Below the pieces are notes generated by a model. It searched no databases. It was given only the letters and a program-made list of their open reading frames with translations, and had not been told where the DNA came from. The position numbers were made by a program, and so were the translations under genes. Shown here piece after piece: positions 37,555 to 46,822 of a stretch of DNA of 64,000 nucleotides (positions are counted from its first letter, which is position 1; the number at the start of each line of letters is the position of its first letter). Location: NCBI RefSeq assembly GCF_026153205.1, contig NZ_JAPFBW010000003.1, positions 205,372 through 269,371 of the forward strand, read 5' to 3'. This stretch comes from Aquabacterium sp. A7-Y (GTDB lineage: Bacteria > Pseudomonadota > Gammaproteobacteria > Burkholderiales > Burkholderiaceae_C).

Positions 37555-37614
37555 GACGGCCCCGGGGAGGGGCCGCGCGGTAGCTCTTCTACCGCAGTGG
37601 AAGGCCGAAAAAAG

Positions 37615-38803
37615 TCAGGCGCCGAAGACGAAGTCGGCGTTGGTCAGGGAGCCCGCAACGGCGGGGTCGACGCTGCCGAGCAGCAGGGCGTCGTTGCCGG
37701 TGGGCGTGGTCGGGTTGTAGAAGATCTGGCCGGTGGCGGTGTTGACGTAGATGCCGCTGGCGGCGCCCGCGGCGTTGGGGTTGCTGTCCGGGGGGGAATT
37801 TGAAGAAGGAGCCGGCAGCCAGCGGATTGCCGGGTGTTGCTCCACCGGCAAAGGCCACGCCGACCAGGCCGGGATCGAGCGCGCCCGCGAGGCTCGCATC
37901 CAGCGCGTTGGACAGCACGATGGTGTCGTCCGCCACGACGAAGTCGAGGATGGCGTCGGCATTGCCCGCGCCGGAGAGCGAGAAGACGAAGCTGTCCTGC
38001 CCGTTGCCGCCGGTGAGCGTGTCGACGCCGGCACCGCCGTTGAGCGTGTCGATGCCGGCACCGCCGTTCAGGGTGTCGTCGCCGGCGCCGCCGTTCAGCA
38101 CGTCCTGGCCGTTTTGACCGTTGAGCGTGTCGATGCCGGCACCGCCGTTGAGGGTGTCCGCACCGTTCTGGCCGTCCAGCGTGTCGTTGTCGGCACCGCC
38201 GTTGAGGGTGTCCGCGCCGATGCCCCCGTCGATCAGGTCGTCGCCGTCACCGCCGTTCAGGGTGTCGTCGCCGTTTTCGCCGTACACCTCGTCGTTGCCG
38301 CCTTCGCCGTTGAGGGTGTCGCCGCCGTTGCTGCCCCACAGCTCATCGACCCCGGCACCGCCGTTGAGCGTGTCGAGGCCGTTGCCCCCCCACAGGGTGT
38401 CGTTGCCGACGCCGCCGTTGAGCGTGTCGTTGCCGTTGCCGCCGTGCAGCGTGTCGTTGCCGGCGCCGCCGGAGAGGGTGTTGGCGGCGTCGTTGCCGGT
38501 GAGGATGTTGTTGAGCGCGTTGCCGGTGCCGTTGAGCGCGCCGGCCACCGTGCTGTCGAGCGTGAGATTCTCGAGGTTGTTGCCCAGCGTGTAGTTGGCG
38601 AGGCGCGAGACCACGGTGTCGGTGCCTTGGCCTGCGGCTTCGACCACCACGTCGCCGATCGAGTTGACGTTGTAGGTGTCGTTGCCGGCGAAGCCGACCA
38701 TGACGTCCTCGCCGGCGGACCAGTTGGCATTCAGGATGGAGCTGGGATCGTCGCTGTCGTCGACCAACACATCGTTGGCGGCGGTGCCGTTGATGATTGC
38801 CAT
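37615..38803 (-). CDS. RTX (calcium-binding nonapeptide) exported protein, frameshifted near the C-terminus
   Basis: A ~395-residue acidic protein. Residues 1-110 are an N-terminal region (MAIINGTAANDVLVDDSDD, then GQGTDTVVSRLANYTLG). It is followed by 18 tandem nonapeptides of GGxGxDxLx type (about 112-273) that form a Ca2+-binding beta-roll. A C-terminal domain follows (SFVFSLSGAGNADAILDFVV) with a secretion-signal-like end. After residue ~335 an extra base in the seven-G run 37790-37796 shifts the frame. With six Gs the protein ends PPDSNPNAAGAASGIYVNTA through DPAVAGSLTNADFVFGA, which looks like a normal type I secretion tail. The start at 38803 is set by AAGGAG 6 bases upstream. No type I exporter genes are adjacent and no catalytic domain is present, so it may be structural or adhesive. 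Confidence 0.8.
37985..38470 (-). repeat. Tandem RTX nonapeptide coding repeats (18 x 27 bp)
   Basis: Eighteen consecutive 27-base units encoding GG(A/N)G(N/I)DTLN-type nonapeptides. The units are close enough at DNA level to recombine or to confuse assembly, and copy number may vary between strains. Confidence 0.9.
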
Positions 38804-39079
38804 TTTCATCTCCTTTTTCGGGATGGCCCGGACACGGCGGGCGCCGCGCCCCCGCCGTGTCCGAGGCACGGCGGCTGCACGGGAGGTGCAGGGAAATGGG
38901 ACAGTAGGTCACGGCCGGGACGCCGACAACGGCAACTGTTGGCAGTTGCGCCGGGGCCGGTGGTGGAGGCAGGAGCGCGTCTTGGGATAATGGCCGGTTT
39001 TCCTTGCCGCCATGGCGGCGATTTTTCCGTCATGGAATCCATGCCGGCGCTGCCTGCCTGACCCAACGACCGCGTTTTG

Positions 39080-40513
39080 ATGAGTTCGATCACGTTCTTC
39101 GAAGGAGAGCGGCACACCTTCTTCCGCCCCTTGCACAGCTCGCGTCGGGAACTGGTGGTCGCGTGCCTGCGTGCCCTGTACGAAAGGCTGCACGGGCCGG
39201 CCGCCGATTACGCGCATAACCTCACCCGCGAAACGCTCAAGGAGCTGCTGCTGCCGGTGGTGCGCGAGCACCTGGAGGCGGTGGAGGCCGATGGCGAGCC
39301 GGATGAGTTCAACGGCGCCGAAAGCCGCGACCCGCAGCAGCTGACCTCGCTGCTGATGCGGGTGCTGCTGCGCGACGGCTGGCTGGAGCAGTTCCCCGAC
39401 CGCCAGGGCCTGGTGACGGCCTTTCGCTTTTCGCGCCCGGGAGTGCTGTTTGCCGAGGTCTTCTGGTCGCTCAACCGGCCCAGCCAGAGCCGCCAGCGCA
39501 ACATGCGCAGCTGCCGCAACTCGCTGGACGCGGCCCTCGCCGAGCGCGGCGACGCGCACGACCTGGTGGACGCCTACGAATACGCGGTGCAGGTCAACCG
39601 CGACCTGTCCGAGGGCATCGACTATTTCCAGGAGCTGCTCAGGCGGCTGATGCGCGAGGCCACCCTGCATTCGCAGTGGGACGAGTTTGTCGAGTTTCTG
39701 GAGCGCTTTCGCCGCAACTACTCCAAGCAGCTCACGGCCGACAACGCGACACTCAACCGCGAGGCGATCCGCCAGAAGCTGGAGCGCCTGCGCAGCGAGG
39801 TGCCGGGGCCGAAACGCCAGCGCATGGAAGAGCAGCTGCACGACATCGCCCAGTGGGCGGTGCGCGAGCACACCGGCGGCTCGGTCTACGACTGGCTGCT
39901 CGACCGCATCGATGATGTGGTCAACGCGGCCTGCGAATCCAAGCAGCCCGGCTTCATCAAGGCGATGGACAGCTACCTGAAGCGGGTCGCGGGCCTGGTG
40001 CAGCAGTCGATGATGCTGCGCTCGGGGCAGAACCGGCATGCCTGGCTGGCGGCGATCCAGAAACTGTCGGCGCTCGAGCTGCCGCGCCAGGAGCGCCTGC
40101 TGGCGGCCATCGGCGAGCGCCTCTCCTTCGTCGAGCTGCGCTTGCTCGATCCGTCGAGCTTCAGGCTGCGCTCCGCGGTGCAGCGGCGCAAGGCGGTGAC
40201 GGTCTCGATCCAGCCGCGCCCGAGCCGCGAGGCGCGCCTGGAGGCGGCGATGAAACGCGCCGAGACCGAGGCTTTCGCGGTCGCCAACGAGGAGCTGGCC
40301 GACAAGCTGCGCGAGGACCTGAAGCTGTTCCGCCACCCGATCCGCCTTTCCTCGCTGCCGGTGGGCAGCGCCCGCGAGCTGCTGCAGGTGATGCAGGCGG
40401 TCGAGGCGGTGCGCAACGCGCGCGGCCGCGACCTGGTGGCCCGGCCGCTGCCGGGACGGCTCGACAACGAGTACTTCAGCGGCGCCGACTACGAAATCGA
40501 TTTGAAGAAGTAA
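39080..40513 (+). CDS. jetA: JetA/MksF-type kleisin subunit of an SMC condensin
   Basis: A 477-residue protein of the Wadjet JetA (DUF5716-like) / MksF kleisin family, which closes the ring of a MukB-like SMC dimer. It opens with FFEGERHTFFRPLHSSRREL and an N-terminal winged-helix-like region (FNGAESRDPQQLTSLLMRVL, then VTAFRFSRPGVLFAEVFWSL). A long helical middle with heptad character follows, and it ends with a C-terminal domain containing RGRDLVARPLPGRLDNEYFS. It is the first gene of a three-gene operon, with jetB 5 bases after the stop. ATG 39080 is preferred over the in-frame TTG one codon upstream. A possible -10 (GATAAT) lies at 38986-38991. Divergent from the RTX gene. Confidence 0.87.
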   Translation: MSSITFFEGERHTFFRPLHSSRRELVVACLRALYERLHGPAADYAHNLTRETLKELLLPVVREHLEAVEADGEPDEFNGAESRDPQQLTSLLMRVLLRDGWLEQFPDRQGLVTAFRFSRPGVLFAEVFWSLNRPSQSRQRNMRSCRNSLDAALAERGDAHDLVDAYEYAVQVNRDLSEGIDYFQELLRRLMREATLHSQWDEFVEFLERFRRNYSKQLTADNATLNREAIRQKLERLRSEVPGPKRQRMEEQLHDIAQWAVREHTGGSVYDWLLDRIDDVVNAACESKQPGFIKAMDSYLKRVAGLVQQSMMLRSGQNRHAWLAAIQKLSALELPRQERLLAAIGERLSFVELRLLDPSSFRLRSAVQRRKAVTVSIQPRPSREARLEAAMKRAETEAFAVANEELADKLREDLKLFRHPIRLSSLPVGSARELLQVMQAVEAVRNARGRDLVARPLPGRLDNEYFSGADYEIDLKK

Positions 40514-40517
40514 AGAG

Positions 40518-41222
40518 ATGAGCTTGACGACCTCCGTGCAGGAACAGCTTGCACAAGCCAACCTTTCGCGCGAACGATTCCGCGAACTCATCACGCGGCT
40601 CTTGTCCTGGGGCGTGCTGGTGCGCGACGAGGACCGCACCGAGCAGCTGCTCTACGACGACGCACGCCGCGTCGAGGGCCTGCTGTCGGACTACTTCGAC
40701 CTGGCCGGCCTGCTGCTGCACCATGACAGCAACGCGCAGTTCTTCCGCCTCTACGGCCCGGGCGCCGTGGTCGACGGCCTGCCCGAGGACACCCTGGAGC
40801 CGGTGCCTTCACTGAAGGCGCGCGTCTCGGCCGACTTCGTCGCCGCGGCGCTGGCCTTGCGCTTCCTCTACCAGGAGCGCCTCAACGGCGGCTACATCGA
40901 CCCCCAGGGCGAGGCGCTGGTGAGCTTCGAGGACCTGGCGGCCACCTTGCAGACGCAGATCAAGCGGCCGCTGCCGGCCGGCACCACCGACCGCATGGCG
41001 CTGCTGGCCGAGCTCAAGCGCCACCGGCTGCTGCGTTATGCCTCGACCTTCTCGATCGCCGACGAGGACGCCTACCTGGCGATCCGCCCGACCATCCTGG
41101 GCGTGGTGAGCAACGACGCGCTGGCTGCGGCGCTGGAGGCCGAAGGCCGCATCGAAGCCGAGTCCGAGGCTGCAGCCGAGCCGGCAGCCGGGGCCGCCCA
41201 GGCCGAAGGAGTCGCATCATGA
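40518..41222 (+). CDS. jetB: JetB/MksE-type subunit (DUF4194)
   Basis: A 234-residue MukE/MksE-like winged-helix protein (DUF4194). It starts with an amphipathic region (ANLSRERFRELITRLLSWGV) and contains RTEQLLYDDARRVEGLLSDY, SADFVAAALALRFLYQERLN and LLAELKRHRLLRYASTF. In related complexes it binds the kleisin and DNA. The C-terminal ~35 residues are a low-complexity Glu/Ala tail. It lies 5 bases after jetA and overlaps jetC by ATGA, so all three are translated together in the usual A-B-C order. Confidence 0.87.
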   Translation: MSLTTSVQEQLAQANLSRERFRELITRLLSWGVLVRDEDRTEQLLYDDARRVEGLLSDYFDLAGLLLHHDSNAQFFRLYGPGAVVDGLPEDTLEPVPSLKARVSADFVAAALALRFLYQERLNGGYIDPQGEALVSFEDLAATLQTQIKRPLPAGTTDRMALLAELKRHRLLRYASTFSIADEDAYLAIRPTILGVVSNDALAAALEAEGRIEAESEAAAEPAAGAAQAEGVAS

Positions 41223-44200
41223 AGCTGGACCGGCTGGTGCTTGTCAACTGGGGCCAGATCCGCCCCGGCGACTACGAAATGGGCAACATGACGCTGCTGA
41301 CCGGCGAGACCGGCTCGGGCAAGTCCACGATGCTCGATGCCTTGCAGACCGTCATGACGGCGGCCTACAAGGGCATCTTCAACTACAACCCCGGCCAGGA
41401 CGAGGTCAGCCAGGACCAGCGGCGCGGCAAGTCCAAGCGCACGCTGGAGTCCTACGTGGTGGGGGCCGAGTACAGCAAGTTCTCGCGCCCCGACGGTGCG
41501 CAGGGCTACATCGCCGCGGTGTTCCGGCCCGACGGCGACGAGGAGGAGCTGCGGCCCTTCACCGCCCTGGTGGCCGCCTCGGCCCGCGTGGAAGGGCCGG
41601 CCGAGCGCCGCCAGGCGCAGCTGGAGCGCCTCGAACTGGTCATCGTCGATGACGCGGTGTTGAGCTACCGCGACTTCCTCGAGGACGCCCAGGCCGGCGA
41701 GTGGGTGCCGGTCGACGCCGTGGTGCGCCGGCTGAAGGCGAAATACCCGCGCGTGATGGTCTACGGGCAACTGAAGAAGGACTATCTGTGCGGCCTGTTC
41801 GGCCGCTTCCGCGGCCGCAGCAGCACCGGCTGGGAGGAGGCCGCAGGCGCGGCGCGCGCCTGGTGCCAGTCGATCGCCTACCGGCCCATCGGCTCGGTGC
41901 ACGAGCTGGTGCGCGACGAGATCCTGGAGTTCGACGCCAAGCTGCTGCAGGAAAGCATCGAGCGTATCGGCGGGCTGATGCGCCAAGTCACCCATCTCAA
42001 GCAGGAAGGCTCGCGCCTGCAAGCCAGCGTGGCGCGCCTGAGCGAGTTGCATGGCCTGGTGCGGCAGACCACCGGCGCCTTCGAGCAGCAGGTGCAGCAC
42101 GACCTGCTGCTGGCGCGCCTGCAGTTGCAGGCCGACGAGGAGGCTCAGGCGACGCGTGCCCGCCAGATCGAGGACGACCGGACGCTGATCCAGCAGGAAG
42201 CCGCCAAGATCGCCGGCTGGCAGGCCCGGCGCGCCTCGCTCGACGCCAGCCGCATCGGGCTGGAGGCCCGCAAGCTGGGCATCGCCGCGCATGCCCAGAA
42301 AGAAGACCTGGACAAGCAGCTGCAGGGCGCGACCCAGACCGCGCGCGTCACGCTGGAAGGTCTGAGCCGTGCGCTGATGGCCGCCGGCTTGCTGGACCAG
42401 ACCGCCCGCCAGCTGAGCGGGCGTGACCTGCCCGAGGACTTTCCCAAGCTGCGCTCCGCGGTGAAGCGGGTGGCCCGCACCTTGGCCGCCACCTCGCTGG
42501 ACCGGCTGGCCGACTACCAGGATGCGGTGACCGCAGCGGCCGGCGACGCCGAGCTCAACAGCGCGCGCCTGCAGCAGCTGGCGCAGGCCTTCGACGGCGC
42601 CAACACCGGCATCGAGGCCGTGCACGCGGCGCTGGTGGGCCCACAGGACAGCGTTTCGCTGGCGGTGGCGGCCGAGGAGGTCGCGCTGGCACAGCGGCTG
42701 GAGGAGGCCCAGCGCGCGGTGCGCGAGCTGGGTGCGCGCAAGTCGCGCCTGGTGGCCGGCGGCGGCAACTACCCGCCGCAGGTGGCGCGTGCGCTGGACC
42801 TGATGCGCGAGTCGCTGCCGCAGGCCCATGTGCAGGTGCTGTGCGACCTGATCGAGCCGCTGTCGCCCGAGTGGCAGCCGGCCATCGAGGGCTATTTGGA
42901 CCATGCGCGCTTCAACTTCGTCGTCGATCCCGACTGGGAGACCCGCGCGATCGACTTCGTGCAGGCGCGCGGCTTGCGCTCGAAGGTCATCCAGGGCTCG
43001 CTGTGCCTCAAGCGCGCCAACCCCGGTCTGGTGCCGGCCGACTCCATCATCCACGAGCTCAAGACCGCCAACCCGGTGGCCGAGGCCTACCTGGTGGAGC
43101 AGTACGGGGGGGTGGTCAAGGTGCGCTCCTCCGAAGAGCTGCGCCGCACGCCGCGCGGGCTGACGCGCGACGGCAAGGGCAGCGGCTCGCGCACCCTGTT
43201 CGCCACCGAAAACCGCGAGCTGGTGTTCGGCCGCCACGCCCGCGAGGCCGCGCTGGCCCAGGCGGGCGGCGAGCTGGAGCGCGCCGAGCAGGATGTGCAG
43301 CGCCTGCAGACGCTGGCGTCCGAGCTGCAGGGCATCAAGCGCCCGCTGCAAAGCCTGCGCGAGCCGCGTTTCGAGGCGGCGCCGCTGACCGAGGCGGCCC
43401 GCATCATCGATGCCGCGCGCCGCTCGCTGTCGCAGCTCAATCTGGCCGAGCTGAACGACCTGGAAACCGAGATCGGCCGCATCGTGGCCGAAATCCAAGC
43501 TTACGAAGCCAACATCGAGGCCGCGCAGCGCGAGATGAACCGGGCCGAAGCGCGCATCGAGGCCGCCGAGCAGGCGATCCGGCAGATCCGCCAGGGCCAG
43601 GACGCCCGCTTCCAGGCCCGCGAGGTGCAGATCGGCCGCCTCAAGCGGCTCTGCGAGGCCAACCCCGAGCGCAACTACAGCGTGCTCTCGGAGGAGGTCG
43701 AGGACATGCTCAAGGCCGGCACGCCGGACCTCGACGCCCTCCGGCGCAAGCTCGAGCTGCTGAACAAGCAGCCCGATCAGTTGCTCGGCGAGGTGCGCGA
43801 GTCGCTGGCGGCCTACAACAGCCAGTGCCGCGCCGAGGAGCGCTTCGCGGTGGCGCTGCCGCACCACCATGACGGTGCCACCTTCGATGCCAATTACGCC
43901 CCGCTGGTGGCGCTCGGGCGCTCGGTGCAGGAAACGCTGGACGGCCTGCGCAGCATCGGCCTGTACCACAATCGCAGCGAGCTGGAGAAGGCGGAGAAGT
44001 CCTTCCACGACGTCTTCACCAAGCAGTTCTGCGTCGAGATCAAGAGCCGGGTGGAGGACGGCATCCGCACCCTGCGCCAGCTCAACAACGAGCTGCGCAA
44101 CCTGAGCTTCGGGCCCGACCGCTTCGACATCGACTGGTCGCGCTGGGAGCCGGAGTTCGAGGACTACTACGCCTTCTTCAAGGCGGTGGCCGAGCTGGCC

Positions 44201-44863
44201 GACGCGCCCGAGACGGTGGACCTGTTCGGCGAGGTCGCGCTGTCGGCGCGCCATGTGCAGGTGCGCGACCGGCTGGTAAAACTGCTGCTGGACGAAGACC
44301 AGGAGCGCGCCACCAAGGAGCTGATGCGCATCGCCGACTACCGCAACTACCGCCGCTACGAGATCTGGAACGAGTCCGACAGCGGCGGCCGCATCCGCCT
44401 GTCGGAATGGGGCACCGGCTCGGGCGGTCAGCTGGAGACGCCCGCCTACATCGTGCGGGCCGCGGTCGTGACCAACCGGCTCAAGCTGTTCGAGAAGGGC
44501 CCCAGCCTGAAGCTGCTGGCCAACGACGAGAGCTTCTCGAAGATGGACGAGCCGCGCGCCCGGGCGGTGCTCGGCTTCCTGCGCGACAAACTGGACCTGC
44601 AGGTCTTGAGCGCGATGCCGACCATGAAGGCCGGCAGCCTGCGCGACGAGTTCACGCGCGAGTACAGCTTCACGCGCCTGAAACCGATCGACAACGGCGA
44701 GTTGGACTTCATCTCCGACTGCGACGAGCGCCTGCTCAAGGGCGACCGCATGCGCGAGCTGTGGCGGCGCCAGCGCGAACTGGCGCGCGAGCAGGCACGG
44801 CTGGCCTTCGAGGCGGCTGAAGGCGAGGACGAGCCGGCGCTGCAGCCGGCCCCGGCTTCTTGA
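41219..44863 (+). CDS. jetC: JetC/MksB-type SMC ATPase
   Basis: A 1214-residue SMC-like ATPase related to MukB/MksB. The Walker A is GETGSGKST at residues 29-37. Two long coiled-coil arms follow (roughly 250-430 and 700-960), flanking a hinge-like globular part around 520-640 (CDLIEPLSPEWQPAIEGYLD). The C-terminal head has the ABC-signature-like GTGSGGQLETPAYIV near residue 1065 and a Walker B region in SLKLLANDESFSKMDEPRAR. The protein should dimerise and extrude or entrap DNA loops with JetA and JetB. The next gene downstream is an unrelated PilZ gene on the other strand, so the JetD/MksG nuclease of Wadjet defence is not part of this operon. Chromosome organisation (MksBEF-like) is thus as likely as plasmid defence. 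Confidence 0.9.
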   Translation: MKLDRLVLVNWGQIRPGDYEMGNMTLLTGETGSGKSTMLDALQTVMTAAYKGIFNYNPGQDEVSQDQRRGKSKRTLESYVVGAEYSKFSRPDGAQGYIAAVFRPDGDEEELRPFTALVAASARVEGPAERRQAQLERLELVIVDDAVLSYRDFLEDAQAGEWVPVDAVVRRLKAKYPRVMVYGQLKKDYLCGLFGRFRGRSSTGWEEAAGAARAWCQSIAYRPIGSVHELVRDEILEFDAKLLQESIERIGGLMRQVTHLKQEGSRLQASVARLSELHGLVRQTTGAFEQQVQHDLLLARLQLQADEEAQATRARQIEDDRTLIQQEAAKIAGWQARRASLDASRIGLEARKLGIAAHAQKEDLDKQLQGATQTARVTLEGLSRALMAAGLLDQTARQLSGRDLPEDFPKLRSAVKRVARTLAATSLDRLADYQDAVTAAAGDAELNSARLQQLAQAFDGANTGIEAVHAALVGPQDSVSLAVAAEEVALAQRLEEAQRAVRELGARKSRLVAGGGNYPPQVARALDLMRESLPQAHVQVLCDLIEPLSPEWQPAIEGYLDHARFNFVVDPDWETRAIDFVQARGLRSKVIQGSLCLKRANPGLVPADSIIHELKTANPVAEAYLVEQYGGVVKVRSSEELRRTPRGLTRDGKGSGSRTLFATENRELVFGRHAREAALAQAGGELERAEQDVQRLQTLASELQGIKRPLQSLREPRFEAAPLTEAARIIDAARRSLSQLNLAELNDLETEIGRIVAEIQAYEANIEAAQREMNRAEARIEAAEQAIRQIRQGQDARFQAREVQIGRLKRLCEANPERNYSVLSEEVEDMLKAGTPDLDALRRKLELLNKQPDQLLGEVRESLAAYNSQCRAEERFAVALPHHHDGATFDANYAPLVALGRSVQETLDGLRSIGLYHNRSELEKAEKSFHDVFTKQFCVEIKSRVEDGIRTLRQLNNELRNLSFGPDRFDIDWSRWEPEFEDYYAFFKAVAELADAPETVDLFGEVALSARHVQVRDRLVKLLLDEDQERATKELMRIADYRNYRRYEIWNESDSGGRIRLSEWGTGSGGQLETPAYIVRAAVVTNRLKLFEKGPSLKLLANDESFSKMDEPRARAVLGFLRDKLDLQVLSAMPTMKAGSLRDEFTREYSFTRLKPIDNGELDFISDCDERLLKGDRMRELWRRQRELAREQARLAFEAAEGEDEPALQPAPAS

Positions 44864-44876
44864 ACCGGCGGGCGCG

Positions 44877-45659
44877 TCAGCGAGGCGGACGCCGCGCCGA
44901 CCCCATCAGCACCTGCCGCTCCTGCTCGAGCTGCGTCACCAGGCGCTGCAGCTGGGCCTGGGCGGCCGGTGCCAGGTCGACGAAACGACAGCCGACGTGG
45001 AACTGCTCGCCGAGCAGGTGCGAGCGGAAGGCACGGCAGAGGCGGATCTCCAGGTCGGCGACGAGGATCTCGTCGTCGCCCAGTTCCAGCTTCACCTTGG
45101 GCAGGCGGCGGCCGATGTAAAAGCGGGGCGCGTCCTGGGGCGAAGCCCGCAGTCCGACGCCGCCCAGCGAGAGGTCGTAGACGTTCAGCTCGTAGGGCTG
45201 GCCGTTGAGAGAAAACTCCGCGACATAGGGCCGGCCCAGTGGTGCGTCGAGCCGGTGGAATTCGCGCCGTTGCAGGCGGATCAGCTCGCTCGGCAGGGGC
45301 GCCGACAGGCGCCAGGGGCGGCTCGGCTCGGCGTGCCGCGGGGTGTCCAGCATGAACTGCAGCTTGACGCCGTGCTGCACCGCCACCAGCAGCAGCAGCC
45401 CGTCCGCCATCGGCTCGGCGGCGTCGGCTTCGAACACCAGGCAGCCGGCCTCCGGGTCCACCGCGAGCAGGCGGCCTGGCACGGCGGGCCGGCCCTCGGT
45501 CGGGTGCGCGGCCACCGCAACACCGGGCGCCACCAGGGCTTGCAGGGCGGCCGCGATGTCGGCGCGGTCGGCGAGGCGGTAGGGGCCGATGTCGACATCG
45601 TCGGCGATCGGCTCGAAGGCGGCCTCGGCGCGAGGCGGGGGGGGAAAGGACGGGCCCAC
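44877..45659 (-). CDS. YcgR-like PilZ-domain c-di-GMP effector
   Basis: A 260-residue protein with an N-terminal YcgR-like domain (about 30-130) and a C-terminal PilZ domain. The c-di-GMP motifs are intact: RREFHR (RxxxR) at the domain junction and DLSLGGVGL (DxSxxG). YcgR proteins brake flagellar rotation or tune adhesion when c-di-GMP is high. It is convergent with jetC, 13 bases apart. No flagellar genes are nearby. Confidence 0.88.
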   Translation of the reverse strand: MGPSFPPPPRAEAAFEPIADDVDIGPYRLADRADIAAALQALVAPGVAVAAHPTEGRPAVPGRLLAVDPEAGCLVFEADAAEPMADGLLLLVAVQHGVKLQFMLDTPRHAEPSRPWRLSAPLPSELIRLQRREFHRLDAPLGRPYVAEFSLNGQPYELNVYDLSLGGVGLRASPQDAPRFYIGRRLPKVKLELGDDEILVADLEIRLCRAFRSHLLGEQFHVGCRFVDLAPAAQAQLQRLVTQLEQERQVLMGSARRPPR

Positions 45660-45832
45660 GTCAGGTCTCGGTGTGCTTGGAACAGGCCGGGCGGTGCAGT
45701 CCCCCGGGGCCGCCCGAGCTTAACTGCGCCGCCGGCGGCCGCTGCAGGGGCGACTTGCATGAAACGAGCACTGCGTCACTGAGCCGGCCGCTGCGTGACC
45801 CGCGCGAGGGCCTGGAAGGCCGTGGCGGCGGT

Positions 45833-46822
45833 TCAGGGCGGGCTTTCCTGCTCCTCCAGGAGGCTGCGCAACACCTTCACCCGCTGCATCAGCTTCTGCG
45901 CCCGGACGTCCTCGGCCTTGGCACGGCGGTCCTCGCCGAGCAAGCGCAGCGACTGCGCCATTTCCTGAGCGAGCAGGGCTTCCTCCTGCTGGGACCGCAC
46001 GGCGGACCACAGGCTCTCCTCGGTGGCGCTGCGCTGCGCATCGCGCAAGGCCAGCTCCGAGAAGGCGTGCCCGGTGTGGCAGCGAAAGCGCGGGCGCTCC
46101 CCGTCCTTGATCCGCCACAGCGAGCCACCGCAGTCGGGGCAGGTCAGCGAAGAGGGCGAGGCGATCTTCTTCAGTTCCTCCACGGAATGTCCCTCCAGCA
46201 GACTGATGGCGTTCTCTACGAGCAAGGTTTCCGGCACGGCGACCGGGGGCAAGGCGAGCTCTTCACGGGTCAATTGCTCCAGCAAGGCCGGTATCTCGGC
46301 CAGCGGGCTCGCTTGGGCGGTCCGGACCGCCCGCAGCGCACTGTCCGGCATTTCAGGGGCGAAGGCCTCGGCCGGGTCCTGCACGACCACGACGCCACCG
46401 CACTCGGCCACGGCCCGGGCGCCGTCGCTGCCGTCGTCCAGGTAGCCGGTCAGCACGACGCCGACGACACGCGGCCCGTACTCGACCGCGGCAGAGCGAA
46501 ACAAGGGGTCGACCGCCGGGCGGCTGTGGTTCTCCTTGGGGCCGCGTGTCAGCCGCAGGGTGTCCCGGGCCACCAGCAGGTGGTGGTCCGGCGGCGCGAC
46601 ATAGATGCGGCCGGGCAGCACGGCTTCCCCGTGCCGCGCACGGCAGGCCGGCAGCGGGCCGGCCCGTGACAGCAGGGCCGGCAAGGTGCTGTGGTGCGCG
46701 CCGACATGCAGCACGACCAGCAGCGTGGCCGGGAAGTCGGCGCTCAATCCGGCGACCAGGCGTTGCAGCCCGACGACGCCGCCGGCGGAGGCGCCGATGA
46801 CAACCACGTCACGCCGAGCCAC
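45833..46822 (-). CDS. Stand-alone CheB methylesterase domain with zinc-ribbon C-terminus
   Basis: A 329-residue protein. Residues 1-190 are a CheB catalytic domain with nucleophile Ser in VVVIGASAGGVVGLQ, His in RIYVAPPDHHLLV and Asp in VVLTGYLDDGSDGARAV. No receiver domain is fused. The C-terminal part has a treble-clef/zinc-ribbon-like CPDCGGSLW and FRCHTGHAFS, followed by a coiled coil (EEALLAQEMAQSLRLLGEDR). Such CheB-like proteins occur outside core chemotaxis clusters and may deamidate or demethylate other targets. It overlaps the upstream receiver gene by 14 bases, implying joint expression. Confidence 0.85.
   Translation of the reverse strand: MARRDVVVIGASAGGVVGLQRLVAGLSADFPATLLVVLHVGAHHSTLPALLSRAGPLPACRARHGEAVLPGRIYVAPPDHHLLVARDTLRLTRGPKENHSRPAVDPLFRSAAVEYGPRVVGVVLTGYLDDGSDGARAVAECGGVVVVQDPAEAFAPEMPDSALRAVRTAQASPLAEIPALLEQLTREELALPPVAVPETLLVENAISLLEGHSVEELKKIASPSSLTCPDCGGSLWRIKDGERPRFRCHTGHAFSELALRDAQRSATEESLWSAVRSQQEEALLAQEMAQSLRLLGEDRRAKAEDVRAQKLMQRVKVLRSLLEEQESPP

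Noticed and set aside
37985..38470. Regular 27-bp repeats as a possible CRISPR or minisatellite
   Set aside because: They encode in-frame RTX nonapeptides and have no spacers.
41072..44254. Very long open frame antisense to jetC
   Set aside because: It is the mirror frame of a high-GC gene, has repetitive His/Gln/Leu-rich composition and no domain; jetC on the plus strand has full ATPase motifs.
44864..45660. jetD downstream of jetC
   Set aside because: The only gene there is a PilZ/YcgR protein on the opposite strand with RxxxR and DxSxxG motifs.
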